A stretch of DNA of 64,000 nucleotides from Bacillota bacterium (GTDB taxonomy: Bacteria > Bacillota > UBA4882 > UBA8346), in contig JAEZCE010000073.1 of NCBI GenBank assembly GCA_023429995.1, positions 1 through 64,000 of the forward strand. The letters are read 5' to 3'. The notes beneath the pieces were generated by a model. It saw nothing but the letters and a program-made list of their open reading frames with translations, was not told the DNA's origin and ran no database searches. Position 1 is the first letter of the stretch, and every line of letters begins with the position of its first letter. The position numbers and the translations under genes were made by a program. Below, one piece after another: positions 1 to 6,664 of the stretch.

Positions 1-1
1 C

Positions 2-259
2 GAACAACTCTCGATTAATCGGGATGCTTTGGCAAAATGGGAAACGGATCGGGCTTTCCCGGATCTTGACATGATTAAATCCATTGCCGAATTTTTCAAT
101 GTCACCACGGATCATTTATTGGGTAGAAACGATAATAGCTTTGAAAATCAAGTAGCAGCGATATTACGGGATAATCAGGGAGTTATGGGTAAAGAGGAAG
201 AAGCTTTTCTGCTCGCGATGATTACGAATTATATTGAGACAATTAAAAGAAAAAAATGA
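2..259 (+). CDS. XRE-family regulator, 5' end cut by window edge
   Basis: The reading frame is open from base 2, so the start lies outside the window. The visible part begins inside a Cro/C1-type helix-turn-helix: INRDALAKWE matches the recognition-helix pattern and the following PDLDMIKSIAEFFNVTTDHLLG is the usual last helix of XRE repressors. About 40 residues follow the domain with no motif I recognise. Such proteins are small DNA-binding repressors. The gene converges on the DUF4928 gene. XRE controllers do occur in restriction-modification systems, but I see no direct link here. The family call is sound; the target is unknown. Confidence 0.8.
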   Translation, partial: EQLSINRDALAKWETDRAFPDLDMIKSIAEFFNVTTDHLLGRNDNSFENQVAAILRDNQGVMGKEEEAFLLAMITNYIETIKRKK

Positions 260-306
260 CCTATACCTTTATAAGTCATTAATTTTCTTTAAGTTGAGAA
301 GCTTAA

Positions 307-864
307 TTATTCTAAATTCTGAGGGATTTCAATTAACAATGATTTATCAATTTCTGAAGCGTCTACCCTACGGTTATATGTATGTAATAAATTACACAAT
401 CCAGTAATCAGCTTATCTTTTTGAAATAAAGATAATTCCTCAATATTTTGACTGACAAACGATTCTATTGATTCTACAGCAATTTGTCCTGGTGTTGTTA
501 ATTCAGTATTTTGTCTGGTTGCAGCTAAACAACGATCCGGGACTAATATATATACCCGATATCCTTCGTTCACATTACTTCTACATTTATCATAAAGCGC
601 AGGCATTGGAGCAACTGTCACATGAAATACTGTATCTCCCAAAGAAAAATCGCCTTTGCGCCCCAATTGGTCATCTGCAGTTGAATATGATTCATTACTT
701 ACAACAATATTAGGAAAACGCAATTCCAGTTTGGCACCGATTAAATGTTGGGCAACCGGACCTTCTTTGCCGGTTTCCCGGGCAGCGGATAAAAGGCCAT
801 GGATAAAAGGCCAAGTCGTTCTTTCCGGATAAAATTTTATTTGAATAGGATTTTCGTTATCCAT
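307..864 (-). CDS. DUF4928-like protein (putative restriction endonuclease part)
   Basis: 185 residues starting at an ATG preceded by AGGGAGAG. The pattern AQHLIGAKLEL, then GRKGDF, then FHVTVAP, then KCRSNVNEGYRVYILV, and finally VESIESFVSQNIEEL matches from memory the C-terminal domain of the DUF4928 family, which usually sits next to a DNA cytosine methyltransferase and is suspected to be a type II restriction nuclease. Family members are normally near 300 residues; about 110 N-terminal residues are missing here. No methyltransferase is visible, though one could lie left of the window. It may be an orphan remnant or a genuine one-domain form. The nuclease role is inferred, not seen. Confidence 0.6.
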   Translation of the reverse strand: MDNENPIQIKFYPERTTWPFIHGLLSAARETGKEGPVAQHLIGAKLELRFPNIVVSNESYSTADDQLGRKGDFSLGDTVFHVTVAPMPALYDKCRSNVNEGYRVYILVPDRCLAATRQNTELTTPGQIAVESIESFVSQNIEELSLFQKDKLITGLCNLLHTYNRRVDASEIDKSLLIEIPQNLE

Positions 865-900
865 TGATACTCTCCCTTGAATCTGCTCTATTAAGGCCTA

Positions 901-1260
901 TTAGCGGCTTTTGTTGCAAAAAACATTAATCTTATTCATAACGCCGGCAATATCTTTCAGTTCTTCGTTTTTAATCCGTAAAACTATTATCCCAAGTTGA
1001 TTAATCAAATAAGTTCGAAATTCGTCATATTCCTTTTGGTGTTCATGAATCTTTCCATCCAGTTCAATAACAAGTCCGGCACTATGGCAATAAAAGTCGG
1101 CTATAAAAAACCTTACCTGATCATCATCCATAAATTTTATAGGGTATTGCCGGACAAATTTCCATCCATCCAATTTCCGGCCTCGAAGAATTTGCCACAA
1201 AATATTTTCCCTGGGTGTTTGATTTTTTCTTAAATCCCGAACCCGCGAAAGAATTGACAT
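901..1260 (-). CDS. DUF559 endonuclease-domain protein
   Basis: 119 residues. The open frame extends 13 codons further upstream, but ATG 1260 has a GGAGGAG site at the right distance and the extra codons read into repeat sequence. The order NQTPRENILWQILR, FVRQYPIKF, IADFYCHSAGLVIELDG and LRIKNEEL is typical of DUF559, a Vsr-like PD-(D/E)XK fold; FIADFYC and VIELDG carry the expected acidic residues. The last residues (VFCNKSR) resemble sequence found again inside the neighbouring tandem repeat, so the gene and the repeat appear related. Its function is not established. A role in repair or in mobility of the repeats is only a guess. Confidence 0.75.
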   Translation of the reverse strand: MSILSRVRDLRKNQTPRENILWQILRGRKLDGWKFVRQYPIKFMDDDQVRFFIADFYCHSAGLVIELDGKIHEHQKEYDEFRTYLINQLGIIVLRIKNEELKDIAGVMNKINVFCNKSR

Positions 1261-1281
1261 TTGAAACTCCTCCAATCCAGT

Positions 1282-1608
1282 TTCGACTCTCCCCTCCAAT
1301 TACTTAAGTGCCTGTAGCTGTCTGATTGCTGCTCCCCTCCCTTTGACTGCCGGCATCTTATGATGCCGAAGCTGCTAAATTTTCGTGAAAGGGAGGGGAA
1401 GATCGTTTTATTAAGGCTTTTGCTACAAGAAAACCATCAAACAACAATCTTGAATCGGCTCAATCAAAAAAGCTTCACTTTATGCTGCATCCTCCGACCT
1501 GCCCCTCCCTTTCACATTCATACAGTACCGACGGTCAAAGGGAGGGGCATGGCTACCGATTGACTCATGCCGATCAGGTCGCTGATGGGGTGAGTCGATT
1601 TTTGCCGC
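1282..1608. repeat. 327-bp tandem repeat, unit 1
   Basis: First of two head-to-tail units offset by exactly 327 bases. It begins TTCGACTCTCCCCTCC. One hairpin has arms CCCCTCCCTTT (1334-1344) and AAAGGGAGGGG (1388-1398) enclosing a smaller hairpin CGGCATC-TTAT-GATGCCG. A second hairpin has arms GCCCCTCCCTTT (1501-1512) and AAAGGGAGGGGC (1537-1548). The middle part resembles the 3' end of the adjacent DUF559 gene and the bases downstream of it. No gene is supported inside. Confidence 0.9.
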
Positions 1609-1935
1609 TTCGACTCTCCCCTCCCAGTTACTTGGGTGCCTGTAGCTGCCTGATGGCTGCTCCCCTCCCTTTGACTGCCGGCATCTTATGATGCCGAAGC
1701 TGCTAAATTTTCGTGAAAGGGAGGGGAAGATCGTTTTATCACGGCTTTTATCACAAAAAACCATCCAAAAACAATCTTGAATCCGCTCAATTAAAAAAGC
1801 TTCACTTTATGCTGCTTCCTCCGACCTGCCCCTCCCTTTCACGTTCATATCTCGCCGTCAGTCAAAGGGAGGGGCATAGCTACCAATGAACTCATGCCGC
1901 CCAGGTCACTGATGGGGTGAGTCGATCACACCTTG
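1609..1935. repeat. 327-bp tandem repeat, unit 2
   Basis: Second unit, with the same two G-rich hairpins at about 1661-1725 and 1828-1875 and scattered substitutions relative to unit 1. Its right end (GATGGGGTGAGTCGAT) runs into the 3' end of the next leftward gene. An open frame on the minus strand crosses both units but looks like translated repeat, not protein. Confidence 0.9.
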
Positions 1936-2234
1936 ATCCTCTCCACTCCCCTCCCAATCAAGGCCACCCAATAGCCAAACAGAATCCCGTCCATCAATGC
2001 CTGGCTGTATATTAATTCATCCTGTCTATTCATCTGTTCCGTTCGGGAGCAATCGAAGCGATCCAACCTTTCTTGGCCGGCCGGAGTTAACTCTTCATTC
2101 AGTTGTTTCATGAGTTGTTGCGGTTCTTCCCCGAGTTTCCGGTATTCCGGGTCGTGGAAGACGATTTCGTCGTTGATTTGGTATAGGCGGTCAAGGATGA
2201 ATTTATGGATGCCGGTGCTTGTATAGTCGATCAT
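1926..2234 (-). CDS. small helical protein, copy 1 (possible DUF6809 relative)
   Basis: 102 residues starting at ATG 2234. A longer frame starts seven codons earlier, but those codons contain the AGGAGG ribosome-binding site, so the internal ATG is preferred. The protein is predicted mostly helical and acidic, with FHDPEYRKLGEEPQQL in the middle and ALMDGILFGYWVALIGRG at the end. This layout reminds me of DUF6809 proteins, but I am not sure. A copy that differs mainly in the first third lies at 3794-4102. The Shine-Dalgarno site is part of a palindrome, GGAGGTCCTCC, which could fold and limit translation. Function unknown. Confidence 0.6.
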   Translation of the reverse strand: MIDYTSTGIHKFILDRLYQINDEIVFHDPEYRKLGEEPQQLMKQLNEELTPAGQERLDRFDCSRTEQMNRQDELIYSQALMDGILFGYWVALIGRGVERIKV

Positions 2235-2391
2235 GAGGAGGACCTCCTGATTCATAAAGTTAAAAGTTTGAAGGGAAAAGGGTAAATTAACTACTATCTT
2301 TGTAATTATGATAAGTTGATTACTTGTAGCTTGTCATGAAGTCTGATAAAATAAATTAAATACACACATTTCAAGCATAATTTCAGTTTAT

Positions 2392-2414
2392 AAAGTTTCC
2401 TTTTCGGAAACTTT
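2392..2414. promoter_or_regulatory. palindromic operator upstream of XRE gene
   Basis: Perfect inverted repeat AAAGTTTCC-TTTTC-GGAAACTTT, followed by a TATTAT-like -10 at 2424-2429 and the XRE gene at 2487. Its position over the likely -35 region suits autorepression by that XRE protein, and possibly control of the divergent gene at 2234. The binding is inferred. Confidence 0.5.
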
Positions 2415-2486
2415 TTCTGCTTTTATTATAAGTCGACAAAATGGTAACTGTCAAGAACAATTTAGAATTTTCAGGAGGAAAACTTC

Positions 2487-2720
2487 ATGACAGAGAACAA
2501 GAAAAATCTTTTAGGAGAAAGAATGATCCTTTTACGGGAAGAAGCCGGATTAACCCAAGAAAAATTGGCAGCGTTATTTAAAACCAAAAAAGCAACGATT
2601 AGCCGTTATGAAACCGGGACGAGAGAGCCAAAAATAGATGTATTGATTGAGTTTGCTGATTTTTTTAAAGTCAGTATCGATTATTTGGTGGGAAGGACGG
2701 AGAATAGGAAAAGAGCATAA
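2487..2720 (+). CDS. XRE-family transcriptional regulator
   Basis: 77 residues, almost entirely one Cro/C1-type helix-turn-helix: GERMILLREEAGLTQEKLAA, then KKATISRYETGTREPKID with the recognition helix, ending FFKVSIDYLVGRTENR. The start ATG is preceded by AGGAGG seven to eight bases upstream. There is no effector or multimerisation domain beyond the short tail, so it is a minimal repressor. It is transcribed away from the small helical-protein gene and sits just behind a perfect palindrome that is a likely operator. Such regulators commonly mark mobile or accessory DNA. Confidence 0.85.
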   Translation: MTENKKNLLGERMILLREEAGLTQEKLAALFKTKKATISRYETGTREPKIDVLIEFADFFKVSIDYLVGRTENRKRA

Positions 2721-2754
2721 TTATAACTTTAATAATGCTTGGTGACGAATATCG

Positions 2755-3411
2755 TTAAATTTTATTAATATTTAATTCTTCTTTTGTAGGTGCAGCTTGT
2801 TCTAGAGTAATTTGAGATCCTTCTTTTTCATCTATACTTTGACCTTTGAAAAATTCAATACTTACAACCCAAGAAGTTTTTAAATATACACCTTTTCCAT
2901 CGATCTTATAAATCGTATTAAATTCTTCATCTACTCTTTCAGCATCTGCTAATAAAAAGTCCTGATCTGTTTCGTTAGGGTCATAAGTCCATTCAGAAAT
3001 CCATCCAAGATACTTTGCACCATTTGTTAATGTTACACAGGCCCACTCAGGATCATTATTAACAAATGGCCAAATTGCCAAAGGCTTTACTTTTATAAAT
3101 TTTAACCATTCAAATTTATCTGCTAAAAGATTCTTTAGTATTCGTAATAAAGCAAAAATTATGGATAACAGAATTAAAATAAATATAGTTCTAATCCTAG
3201 GAAATTTAACTCCAAAAGGATATAAATTCCATTTTAACAAGGAATCTACCCAACGTGTAAAAATAAAAAAACAAATACTTAAAGATATACTCCAAGTAAG
3301 ATGAGTAAAATCTGAAACTTTTTTTCCTGGATATACGGATTTATAAATTTCAGTTGAAATAAATCCTGGAATTACATAAAGAAAAAAGCTAAGTATATCA
3401 CTAAAACTCAT
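2755..3411 (-). CDS. DUF6338-like membrane protein
   Basis: 218 residues. The first 25 residues (SDILSFFLYVIPGFISTEIY) and the segments near 40-60 and 75-95 are hydrophobic, giving about three membrane spans. The cytoplasmic C-terminal half contains EWACVTLTNGAKYLGWISEW and KTSWVVSIEFF, the pattern I associate with DUF6338, in which a small beta-rich domain follows the membrane part. Function unknown; the family often appears in accessory DNA. The start ATG overlaps the stop of a 44-codon upstream frame (ATGA), so the gene is translationally coupled to it. Codon use is AT-rich compared with the core genes. Confidence 0.6.
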   Translation of the reverse strand: MSFSDILSFFLYVIPGFISTEIYKSVYPGKKVSDFTHLTWSISLSICFFIFTRWVDSLLKWNLYPFGVKFPRIRTIFILILLSIIFALLRILKNLLADKFEWLKFIKVKPLAIWPFVNNDPEWACVTLTNGAKYLGWISEWTYDPNETDQDFLLADAERVDEEFNTIYKIDGKGVYLKTSWVVSIEFFKGQSIDEKEGSQITLEQAAPTKEELNINKI

Positions 3412-3542
3412 TTTTTATCCTGTTGTTTAAACTGAATAATTTGAGGTTTAGGGCGTTTAGTTTTTGGCTCCACGTTAGAATGAGTTAACATTTCTCCATG
3501 GGCTTTTTTATATTCAATCGGTTTTGTTTTATTTTGAGTCAC
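3408..3542 (-). CDS. 44-residue basic microprotein
   Basis: Starts at GTG 3542 after AAGGAGG and ends in the ATGA overlap with the DUF6338 gene. The product is lysine- and proline-rich with HSNVEPKTKRPKPQ in its second half and no membrane segment. The next small frame upstream ends HSNPKPTTPPPKPP, so the two share an HSN-x-PK tail motif. The good ribosome-binding site and the stop-start overlap support translation. Function unknown. Confidence 0.55.
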   Translation of the reverse strand: MTQNKTKPIEYKKAHGEMLTHSNVEPKTKRPKPQIIQFKQQDKK

Positions 3543-3562
3543 AATAAACCTCCTTAAAATCA

Positions 3563-3664
3563 TTATTTCCCCTGTGATTTGATTGGTGGTTTAGGTGGTG
3601 GTGTTGTTGGTTTGGGATTAGAATGTACTATTGACCTTTCAAGATCTCTTTTTAATTGTGCCAT
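3563..3664 (-). CDS. 33-residue proline-rich microprotein
   Basis: Begins MAQLKRDLERSIVHSNPKP and ends PPIKSQGK. The start ATG 3664 has AAGAGGTG upstream. It is the first frame behind the promoter at 3696-3725 and lies 20 bases before the 44-residue frame, whose tail motif it shares. It looks like the leader gene of a three-gene unit ending in the DUF6338 protein. Too short for family assignment. Confidence 0.5.
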   Translation of the reverse strand: MAQLKRDLERSIVHSNPKPTTPPPKPPIKSQGK

Positions 3665-3695
3665 TTTTATACACCTCTTATCTTCTTTCACTTTT

Positions 3696-3725
3696 ATTAT
3701 ACCATAGCAAACTTTTAATTTGCAA
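3696..3725 (-). promoter_or_regulatory. sigma-A type promoter for microprotein/DUF6338 unit
   Basis: On the minus strand TTGCAA (3720-3725), an 18-base spacer and a consensus TATAAT (3696-3701) lie about 30 bases upstream of the first microprotein start. Confidence 0.6.
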
Positions 3726-3727
3726 AA

Positions 3728-4155
3728 TAAGATAAACTCCGACAGTCAAAGAGGCATAGCCGCCAATTGACTTATACTTATGGGGTGAGTCGATCACACC
3801 TTGATCTTCTCCATTCCCCGCCCAATCAAGGCCACCCAATAGCCAAAAAGAACCCCGTCCATCAGCGCCTGGCTGTATATTAATTCATCCTGTCTATTCA
3901 TCTGTTCTGTCCGGGAGCAATCGAAGCGATCCAACCTTTCTTGGCCTGCCGGAGTTAGCTCTTCATTCAGGTGTTTCATGAGTTGTTGCGGTTCTTCCCC
4001 CAGTTTCCGGTATTCCGGGTCGTGGAAGACGATTTCGTCATGAATCTGGATTAAGCGCTCGAAGATGAATTGATAAATGCCACCGCTGGTATCGTCGAGC
4101 ATGTGGAGGACCTCCTGATTCATAAAGTTAAAAGTTTAAAGAGAAAAGGGTAAAT
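3728..4155. repeat. second copy of a 430-bp block
   Basis: Matches about 1853-2287: a decayed right end of the 327-bp unit (GTCAAAGAGGCATAGC and TATGGGGTGAGTCGATCACACC), the whole small helical-protein gene, and about 30 bases beyond its start. The similarity fades at GGGTAAAT in both copies. Confidence 0.8.
3794..4102 (-). CDS. small helical protein, copy 2
   Basis: 102 residues from ATG 4102, which follows AGGAGG; the longer frame to 4123 would include that site and is not preferred. Nearly the same protein as the one at 1926-2234. The C-terminal 70 residues differ in only a few positions, while the N-terminal part has changed more (GGIYQFIFERLIQIHDE here against GIHKFILDRLYQINDE). Preservation of the frame in both copies suggests both are expressed. 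The duplication carries repeat sequence downstream of the stop. Function unknown. Confidence 0.6.
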   Translation of the reverse strand: MLDDTSGGIYQFIFERLIQIHDEIVFHDPEYRKLGEEPQQLMKHLNEELTPAGQERLDRFDCSRTEQMNRQDELIYSQALMDGVLFGYWVALIGRGMEKIKV

Positions 4156-4470
4156 CACGTTTTGGAAGTCAATTTCATGGAGTAATTCAAAATTTTGGTT
4201 CGCAGTAATATCAAGTTAAACAATATTCACTAACTTGAGGGGATTTCCTTATTATGTTAAAATACAAATACAATGTAAAACACCTACTAAAATACATAGT
4301 TAATTTATTTTACCCAAAAGAAACTATTAATTTCAATATTATTTCTAATGTTTTATATACATATTCTATAATAAACTATAGAATATGTCAACGATTGTTA
4401 TAGAAATTATTTTAATATTTATAGAATTCTTATTCAGAGGTTAAAGAGAGCTTCCAAAGGAGATTTAATA
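4103..4470. promoter_or_regulatory. AT-rich operator region with TATAGAA half-sites
   Basis: Gene-free stretch containing a perfect inverted repeat ACATATTCTATA (4359-4370) and TATAGAATATGT (4377-4388) with a 6-base centre. Two further TATAGAA half-sites follow at about 4399 and 4421. It lies directly upstream of the small helix-turn-helix gene at 4471, so it is a likely binding region for that protein. Nothing else was recognised in the stretch. Confidence 0.5.
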
Positions 4471-4683
4471 ATGGCATTTTCATTTAATCCATTGTGGAAA
4501 TTACTGATCGATAAAGGGATGACCAAGGAAAAGCTACGAGTTACACTGAAACTTTCTCCCAATACGATGGCTAAAATGAGCAAGGGCGAATACGTTTCAA
4601 TGGAGGTATTACATAGAATCTGTGAATATTTTGAGGTTCCGGTCGAGGAAGTAATTACGTATATACCGGAGAAAAACAAATAA
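4471..4683 (+). CDS. small Cro/C1-type regulator
   Basis: 70 residues starting at an ATG after AAAGGAG. The order LLIDKGMTKEKLRVTLKLS, then NTMAKMSKGEYVSMEVLHRI and CEYFEVPVEEVITYIP is the compact helix-turn-helix form (HTH_26-like) found in phage and plasmid repressors of Bacillota. It is one domain without partner or ligand modules. The perfect palindrome and repeated TATAGAA sites just upstream suggest it controls its own expression. The gene is followed immediately by the decayed GxxExxY fragment on the other strand. Confidence 0.75.
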   Translation: MAFSFNPLWKLLIDKGMTKEKLRVTLKLSPNTMAKMSKGEYVSMEVLHRICEYFEVPVEEVITYIPEKNK

Positions 4684-4693
4684 ACGACTTGCC

Positions 4694-4762
4694 CTAGGTG
4701 GAATGCACTCGCATGGTACAACCGATGATACATTGAGTAATGTCGGAGTGTTGCATTTCCAT
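4694..4762 (-). pseudogene. 5' fragment of a second GxxExxY gene
   Basis: Reads MEMQHSDITQCIIGCTMRV and then meets TAG. The intact gene at 4993-5379 begins MAMQHSDITQRIIGCAMRV. Upstream sequence is also shared: a Shine-Dalgarno region, the GAACCAGGATT motif (about 4823) and GACGGATTT. The rest of the gene is gone, so this is the remains of a second copy of the element. Confidence 0.8.
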
Positions 4763-4992
4763 AAGATCCTCCTGACGATTACTCTTTTTCGAGAGACTTC
4801 GCGGGGCTAAAACACTGTCTGAACCAGGATTTCACAGATTTTTCAGATTGGACGGATTTATTCACTGCTGTTTAAGTGCCTTCTTCTCTAACATGTCACA
4901 CTTGAGCTTATTAATTGTTTGTTTAAGATTAATACAGAAAAGAATTTTTAATCTGTGTAATCCGCGCCTTTGAAAAAGGCGATTAATCCTGA
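4763..4992. repeat. repeat-bearing gap between GxxExxY copies
   Basis: Contains CTGAACCAGGATTTCACAG (about 4820) and, at the right, AATCTGTGTAATCCGCGCC and AATCCTGACTAATCCTGGTC. These AATCCTGG-type words belong to the repeat family associated with the GxxExxY gene. No open frame of note. Confidence 0.6.
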
Positions 4993-5450
4993 CTAATCCT
5001 GGTCAATCTTGGTGTTGTACATTCTCTTAAACTCCAAACTCTTGGCCCCGAAGTTAATCAATAATCCTACTTCAATATGATACGCTTCAAGATAATTCCG
5101 GGCCTGGGCATAGTGGACATCCTCCAGTTGAATCAGTGCTTTTAATTCGACCATCACACAATTTTCCACGAAAAAATCCACCCGTCGGGTACCGATATCC
5201 TTGCCCCGGTAATAAATTAACATGGATTTCTCCCGTTCAAAATTCAGTCCTTCAGCTTCCATCTCTAAAGCCAGAGCTCGTTGATAAATGACTTCCTGAA
5301 AGCCGTTGCCCAGGGTGGAATGCACTCGCATGGCACAACCGATGATACGCTGGGTGATGTCGGAGTGTTGCATTGCCATAAGGTCCTCCTAAAAAGATTG
5401 CTTTTGTAAGAGGCTTCGTAGAGGTCTGAACCAGGATTTCTCGCTTCTTT
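4985..5450. mobile_element. candidate GxxExxY element bounded by short inverted repeats
   Basis: Left boundary words AATCCTGACTAATCCTGGTC (about 4987-5006) and right boundary GAACCAGGATT (about 5430-5440) are inverted relative to one another, with the GxxExxY gene between. A partial second copy at 4694-4860 shares the gene start and right boundary. No transposase is present. The element status is inferred. Confidence 0.35.
4993..5379 (-). CDS. GxxExxY family protein
   Basis: 128 residues from ATG 5379 behind AGGAGGACCTT. The family motif appears as GNGFQEVIY near residue 24, followed by EMEAEGLNFEREK, RVDFFVENCVMVELKA and YLEAYHIEVGLLINFG, the usual order for this PD-(D/E)XK-like family. RVDFFV and VELKA supply the acidic and lysine positions expected of the fold. 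Biological role unproven. The last codons (TKIDQD) are formed by the flanking repeat AATCCTGGTC on the opposite strand. An inverted partner GAACCAGGATT lies upstream of the start at about 5430. Family call firm, function open. Confidence 0.85.
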   Translation of the reverse strand: MAMQHSDITQRIIGCAMRVHSTLGNGFQEVIYQRALALEMEAEGLNFEREKSMLIYYRGKDIGTRRVDFFVENCVMVELKALIQLEDVHYAQARNYLEAYHIEVGLLINFGAKSLEFKRMYNTKIDQD

Positions 5451-5552
5451 TCGAGAAGGCGCCGGATTAGGCAGATGGGACGGATTTTAAAATCAGTGCT
5501 GGTACTTTTCTTTAACTCCATTTATAGAAAACAGTTAATCAAAAGGAAGAAA

Positions 5553-6119
5553 TCATTTATTCTCAATTCTTCCAACTAATAATTCAATGCTTTCCTTTAT
5601 TCCTTTCAACTCTTCAATGACTTGTTCTTCAGTCGATTTACCGAAATCCATTCGATTATATAATAGTGATAAATTAATGACTATTGTTTGATAAAATTCT
5701 TTTCCGCTTTTATTTTTATATTTTAATATAAATTCAATCGACTGATTTTGATCTTTTAATTGACGATATGGAAGAAAATAAGATTCATATGTTTGATTCG
5801 GTGGCAAATATTTAATACCATTTTTTATAAAACCTATATCAGTAGAATTAATTTCTCCAACCAAATTGAAGGTCGGTGCTTTTAAAAAAATTAAATCATA
5901 AGCTGGGGTACTCGAAATATTTTCTATAACTAAATTATAAAATCCAGAACGAACCTTTTTTAAATCCAAACATACTTCCGGTACTTCGGATTTCAATCTT
6001 GCTTTTATCATTTCTCTGTGCATCAAGGAATTTATAATTACATACACAAGAGTAGCAATAAATAGAAATATTGAAAATATTGCTTGCAATCCTCCGGCAT
6101 TTTGGTTAAAAAAATTCAT
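5553..6119 (-). CDS. membrane-anchored hypothetical protein
   Basis: 188 residues starting at ATG 6119 after AGGAGTG; the frame opens three codons earlier at GTG. One membrane segment near residues 12-32 (LQAIFSIFLFIATLVYVII) is followed by a basic stretch and a soluble domain of about 130 residues rich in beta-forming residues (KKVRSGFYNLVIENIS, YLPPNQTYESYFLPY). A charged helical tail follows (TEEQVIEELKGIKESIELL). No family recognised. The strongly AT-rich codon use matches the island rather than the core genes that begin at 6665. Confidence 0.6.
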   Translation of the reverse strand: MNFFNQNAGGLQAIFSIFLFIATLVYVIINSLMHREMIKARLKSEVPEVCLDLKKVRSGFYNLVIENISSTPAYDLIFLKAPTFNLVGEINSTDIGFIKNGIKYLPPNQTYESYFLPYRQLKDQNQSIEFILKYKNKSGKEFYQTIVINLSLLYNRMDFGKSTEEQVIEELKGIKESIELLVGRIENK

Positions 6120-6664
6120 TAAATTCACTCCTAAAATTCACACCCATCTATCATACTTGCTTTTCGTTGAAACCCTATAATTTCATCAATTCTTCATCTT
6201 CCCGTGGAAATCAATACGCTGGTGAAAAAGTGGAAGTAGAGGCTTTCGTGGCAATTGTTTCAGATTAAAACTCAAATTCTATATAGTTAAAAATATCAAG
6301 ACACAATTAATTGCAAACCTACTCTACCAGCCGGGCCCTAAATGGCCCGGCCGCAATACGATGAATTCCTAATGTCAATTCTTCTCTAACCATCTAACTT
6401 GACATGCCCATATCCGTTTGCCATTCATCCAATTCAACCCAAGATGAATCGTGGACATTCAAGATAATCTGTTCAATCCGACTAATCCTGGTTCATTCCC
6501 TTATTTCTCCGTCCATCACCCATAAGCATTCACACCATTCAACCCCAGATCAATCGTGTACCCCCAAAATAATCCGTTAAATCCTGATAATCCTGGTTCA
6601 ATCCCTTACCCTGCCCATCCCAAAAATCTTTTAATCCGTCCAATCCTGACTAATCCTGGTCCGG
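6120..6664. repeat. gene-free stretch with AATCCTGGTTCA satellite copies
   Basis: The left part holds nothing I recognise. From about 6430 a motif ATTCAACCC...AATCCGnnnAATCCTGGTTCA recurs. ATTCAACC starts at about 6432 and 6537. AATCCTGG lies at about 6484, 6589 and 6652, so the first two are offset by 105 bases and the third by 63. The array reaches the stop codon of the ribonucleotide reductase gene. The core word is the same as that flanking the GxxExxY gene. Confidence 0.75.

Noticed and set aside
1480..1764. Minus-strand open frame of 94 codons across the tandem repeats
   Set aside because: It follows repeat units, has no ribosome-binding site, and its start resembles the decayed end of the DUF559 gene.
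1282..1935. CRISPR array
   Set aside because: Only two long units of 327 bases with no alternating spacers and no cas genes.
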